Shown here: positions 6,241 through 6,921 of the stretch, one piece after another | How the letters are laid out: every line of letters begins with the position of its first letter | Numbering within the stretch: position 1 is the first letter of the stretch | Source of the DNA: Bacillota bacterium | GTDB lineage: Bacteria; Bacillota; Clostridia; Oscillospirales; Ruminococcaceae | Assembly: GCA_023456995.1 (NCBI GenBank) | Contig: JAEWNU010000208.1 | Span: forward strand, 1-6,921 | Length of the DNA: 6,921 nucleotides | Direction of reading: 5' to 3' | Made by a program: the position numbers and the translations under genes | The notes under the pieces: model-generated | Told to the model about the DNA's origin: nothing | Database searches by the model: none | Seen by the model: only the letters and a program-made list of their open reading frames with translations

Positions 6241-6269
6241 ATCATACCCCCACGTACAGGGTTTGTCAA
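6241..6269 (-). promoter_or_regulatory. SigA-type promoter for the yicC-remA-gmk-rpoZ-priA-def-fmt operon
   Basis: On the minus strand TTGACA (6264-6269) is separated by exactly 17 bases from TATGAT (6241-6246). The -35 is perfect consensus and the -10 has one mismatch from TATAAT. Expected transcription start is near 6234. The -35 box includes the TGA stop of the upstream pseudouridine synthase gene (GGT-TGA-CA). It is the only convincing promoter I see in the window, and it sits at the only large gap ahead of the operon. Confidence 0.82.
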
Positions 6270-6921
6270 CCGCGTCCCGTAGGCTTAGGCCCATCCTTGC
6301 GCACCGCTGGGCGTGGTCTTGCCGTTGTCCTGCCTCTGAACCTGTCCTTTTGCGGTTCCATAGATGAGTTGGGGTTTAAAATCGTCACCGCACCGCGTAG
6401 CGCGCCTACCTCGGTAGGAGTCAGTTCACGCCATTTACCAGGCTGTAACATGCCCAATTTAATCGGCCCGACCGATATACGGCGCAGACGTGCCACTTCC
6501 AGCCCCAGCGCCTCGCACATGCGGCGAATCTGGCGATTCTTTCCCTCAAATATCGTCATGCGCAGCACCACGCGGCCAGACTCCTTGGCTTCTACCTGAA
6601 CTTGTGCGGGCAGAGTGGTAACGCCGTCGTCGAGCGTTACGCCAGTAGAAAGCGCCACGAGCTGATCTTCGGAGATATCAGGGCGCACCGTCACACGGTA
6701 AGTTTTAGAGATATGGTGGCTCGGGTGCATGATCAAATTGGCAAACTCGCCATCGTTGGTCAGAAGCAGGACACCTTCGCTGTCCTTATCCAACCGGCCG
6801 ATTGGGTACACTCTGGTGGAAACCTCTGAGATCAGTTCCGCCACACAGCGTCGCCCCAGCTCATCTGAGAGGGTGGTGACATAGCCGCGGGGCTTGTTGA
6901 GCATGATATATAGCTTCTTGG
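6266..6921 (-). CDS. rluB: RluB/RsuA-family 23S rRNA pseudouridine synthase, C-terminal part (5' end outside window)
   Basis: These enzymes convert one uridine of ribosomal RNA to pseudouridine; RluB acts on 23S rRNA helix 80. The frame runs in from the window edge (residues KKLYI before MLNKPRGYV), so the S4 RNA-binding domain and true start are missing. Visible motifs are LNKPRGYVTTLSDE, the catalytic GRLDKDSEGVLLLTNDGE (Asp at codon 6788-6790), TYRV, IFEGKNRQIRRMCEALG and V-RLRRISVGPIKLG. The YVTTLSDE segment favours RluB over RsuA or RluE, though the exact subfamily is not proven. The first in-frame ATG at 6904 is inside the conserved LNKPRG strand and cannot be the start. The last 31 residues (6266-6361) form a basic, Pro/Arg-rich tail. 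No terminator follows; the stop overlaps the next operon's promoter, so read-through into yicC is likely. Confidence 0.92.
   Translation of the reverse strand, partial: KKLYIMLNKPRGYVTTLSDELGRRCVAELISEVSTRVYPIGRLDKDSEGVLLLTNDGEFANLIMHPSHHISKTYRVTVRPDISEDQLVALSTGVTLDDGVTTLPAQVQVEAKESGRVVLRMTIFEGKNRQIRRMCEALGLEVARLRRISVGPIKLGMLQPGKWRELTPTEVGALRGAVTILNPNSSMEPQKDRFRGRTTARPRPAVRKDGPKPTGRG

Overview
The window is a compact bacterial housekeeping operon. Every supported gene lies on the minus strand, so transcription runs from high to low coordinates. The gene order (rluB-type pseudouridine synthase, then yicC/yloC, remA, gmk, rpoZ, priA, def, fmt, yugP-type metallopeptidase) is the conserved Bacillota arrangement. 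RemA and YugP point to Bacillota. The metallopeptidase directly after fmt, the CHETDH peptide deformylase motif and the DEEQ helicase motif suggest Clostridia, perhaps Oscillospirales. That last step rests on remembered family resemblance, not a search. Base composition looks moderate and even, with no sign of a transferred island.

Layout in transcription order. At 6921-6266 is the C-terminal part of an RluB-family rRNA pseudouridine synthase, cut by the window edge. A near-consensus SigA-type promoter (6269-6241) overlaps its stop codon and opens a leader of about 150 nt. Then come yicC (6085-5204), remA (5191-4928, TTG start), gmk (4938-4324), rpoZ (4330-4124), priA (4120-1676), def (1636-1172, GTG start), fmt (1047-130) and the first 40 codons of a YugP-like membrane metallopeptidase (120-1). 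The genes from remA to priA overlap or nearly touch, which implies one transcript and translational coupling. The two clear gaps are the yicC leader and a 124-nt def-fmt spacer containing small inverted repeats.

How the genes work together. Def and Fmt are the matched pair that removes formyl groups from nascent proteins and adds them to initiator tRNA. Gmk makes GDP for nucleic acid and (p)ppGpp metabolism, and RpoZ is the RNA polymerase omega subunit. PriA restarts stalled replication forks, YicC is an RNase-family protein, RluB modifies 23S rRNA, and RemA is a DNA-binding regulator. The shared theme is growth-linked information processing.

I found no mobile element, CRISPR array, tRNA, rRNA or defence system, and no convincing new biological system. 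The points worth a second look are small: the promoter fused to a stop codon, a leader with competing hairpins, an acidic RemA tail whose codons form the gmk start region, and the absence of coaBC between rpoZ and priA.
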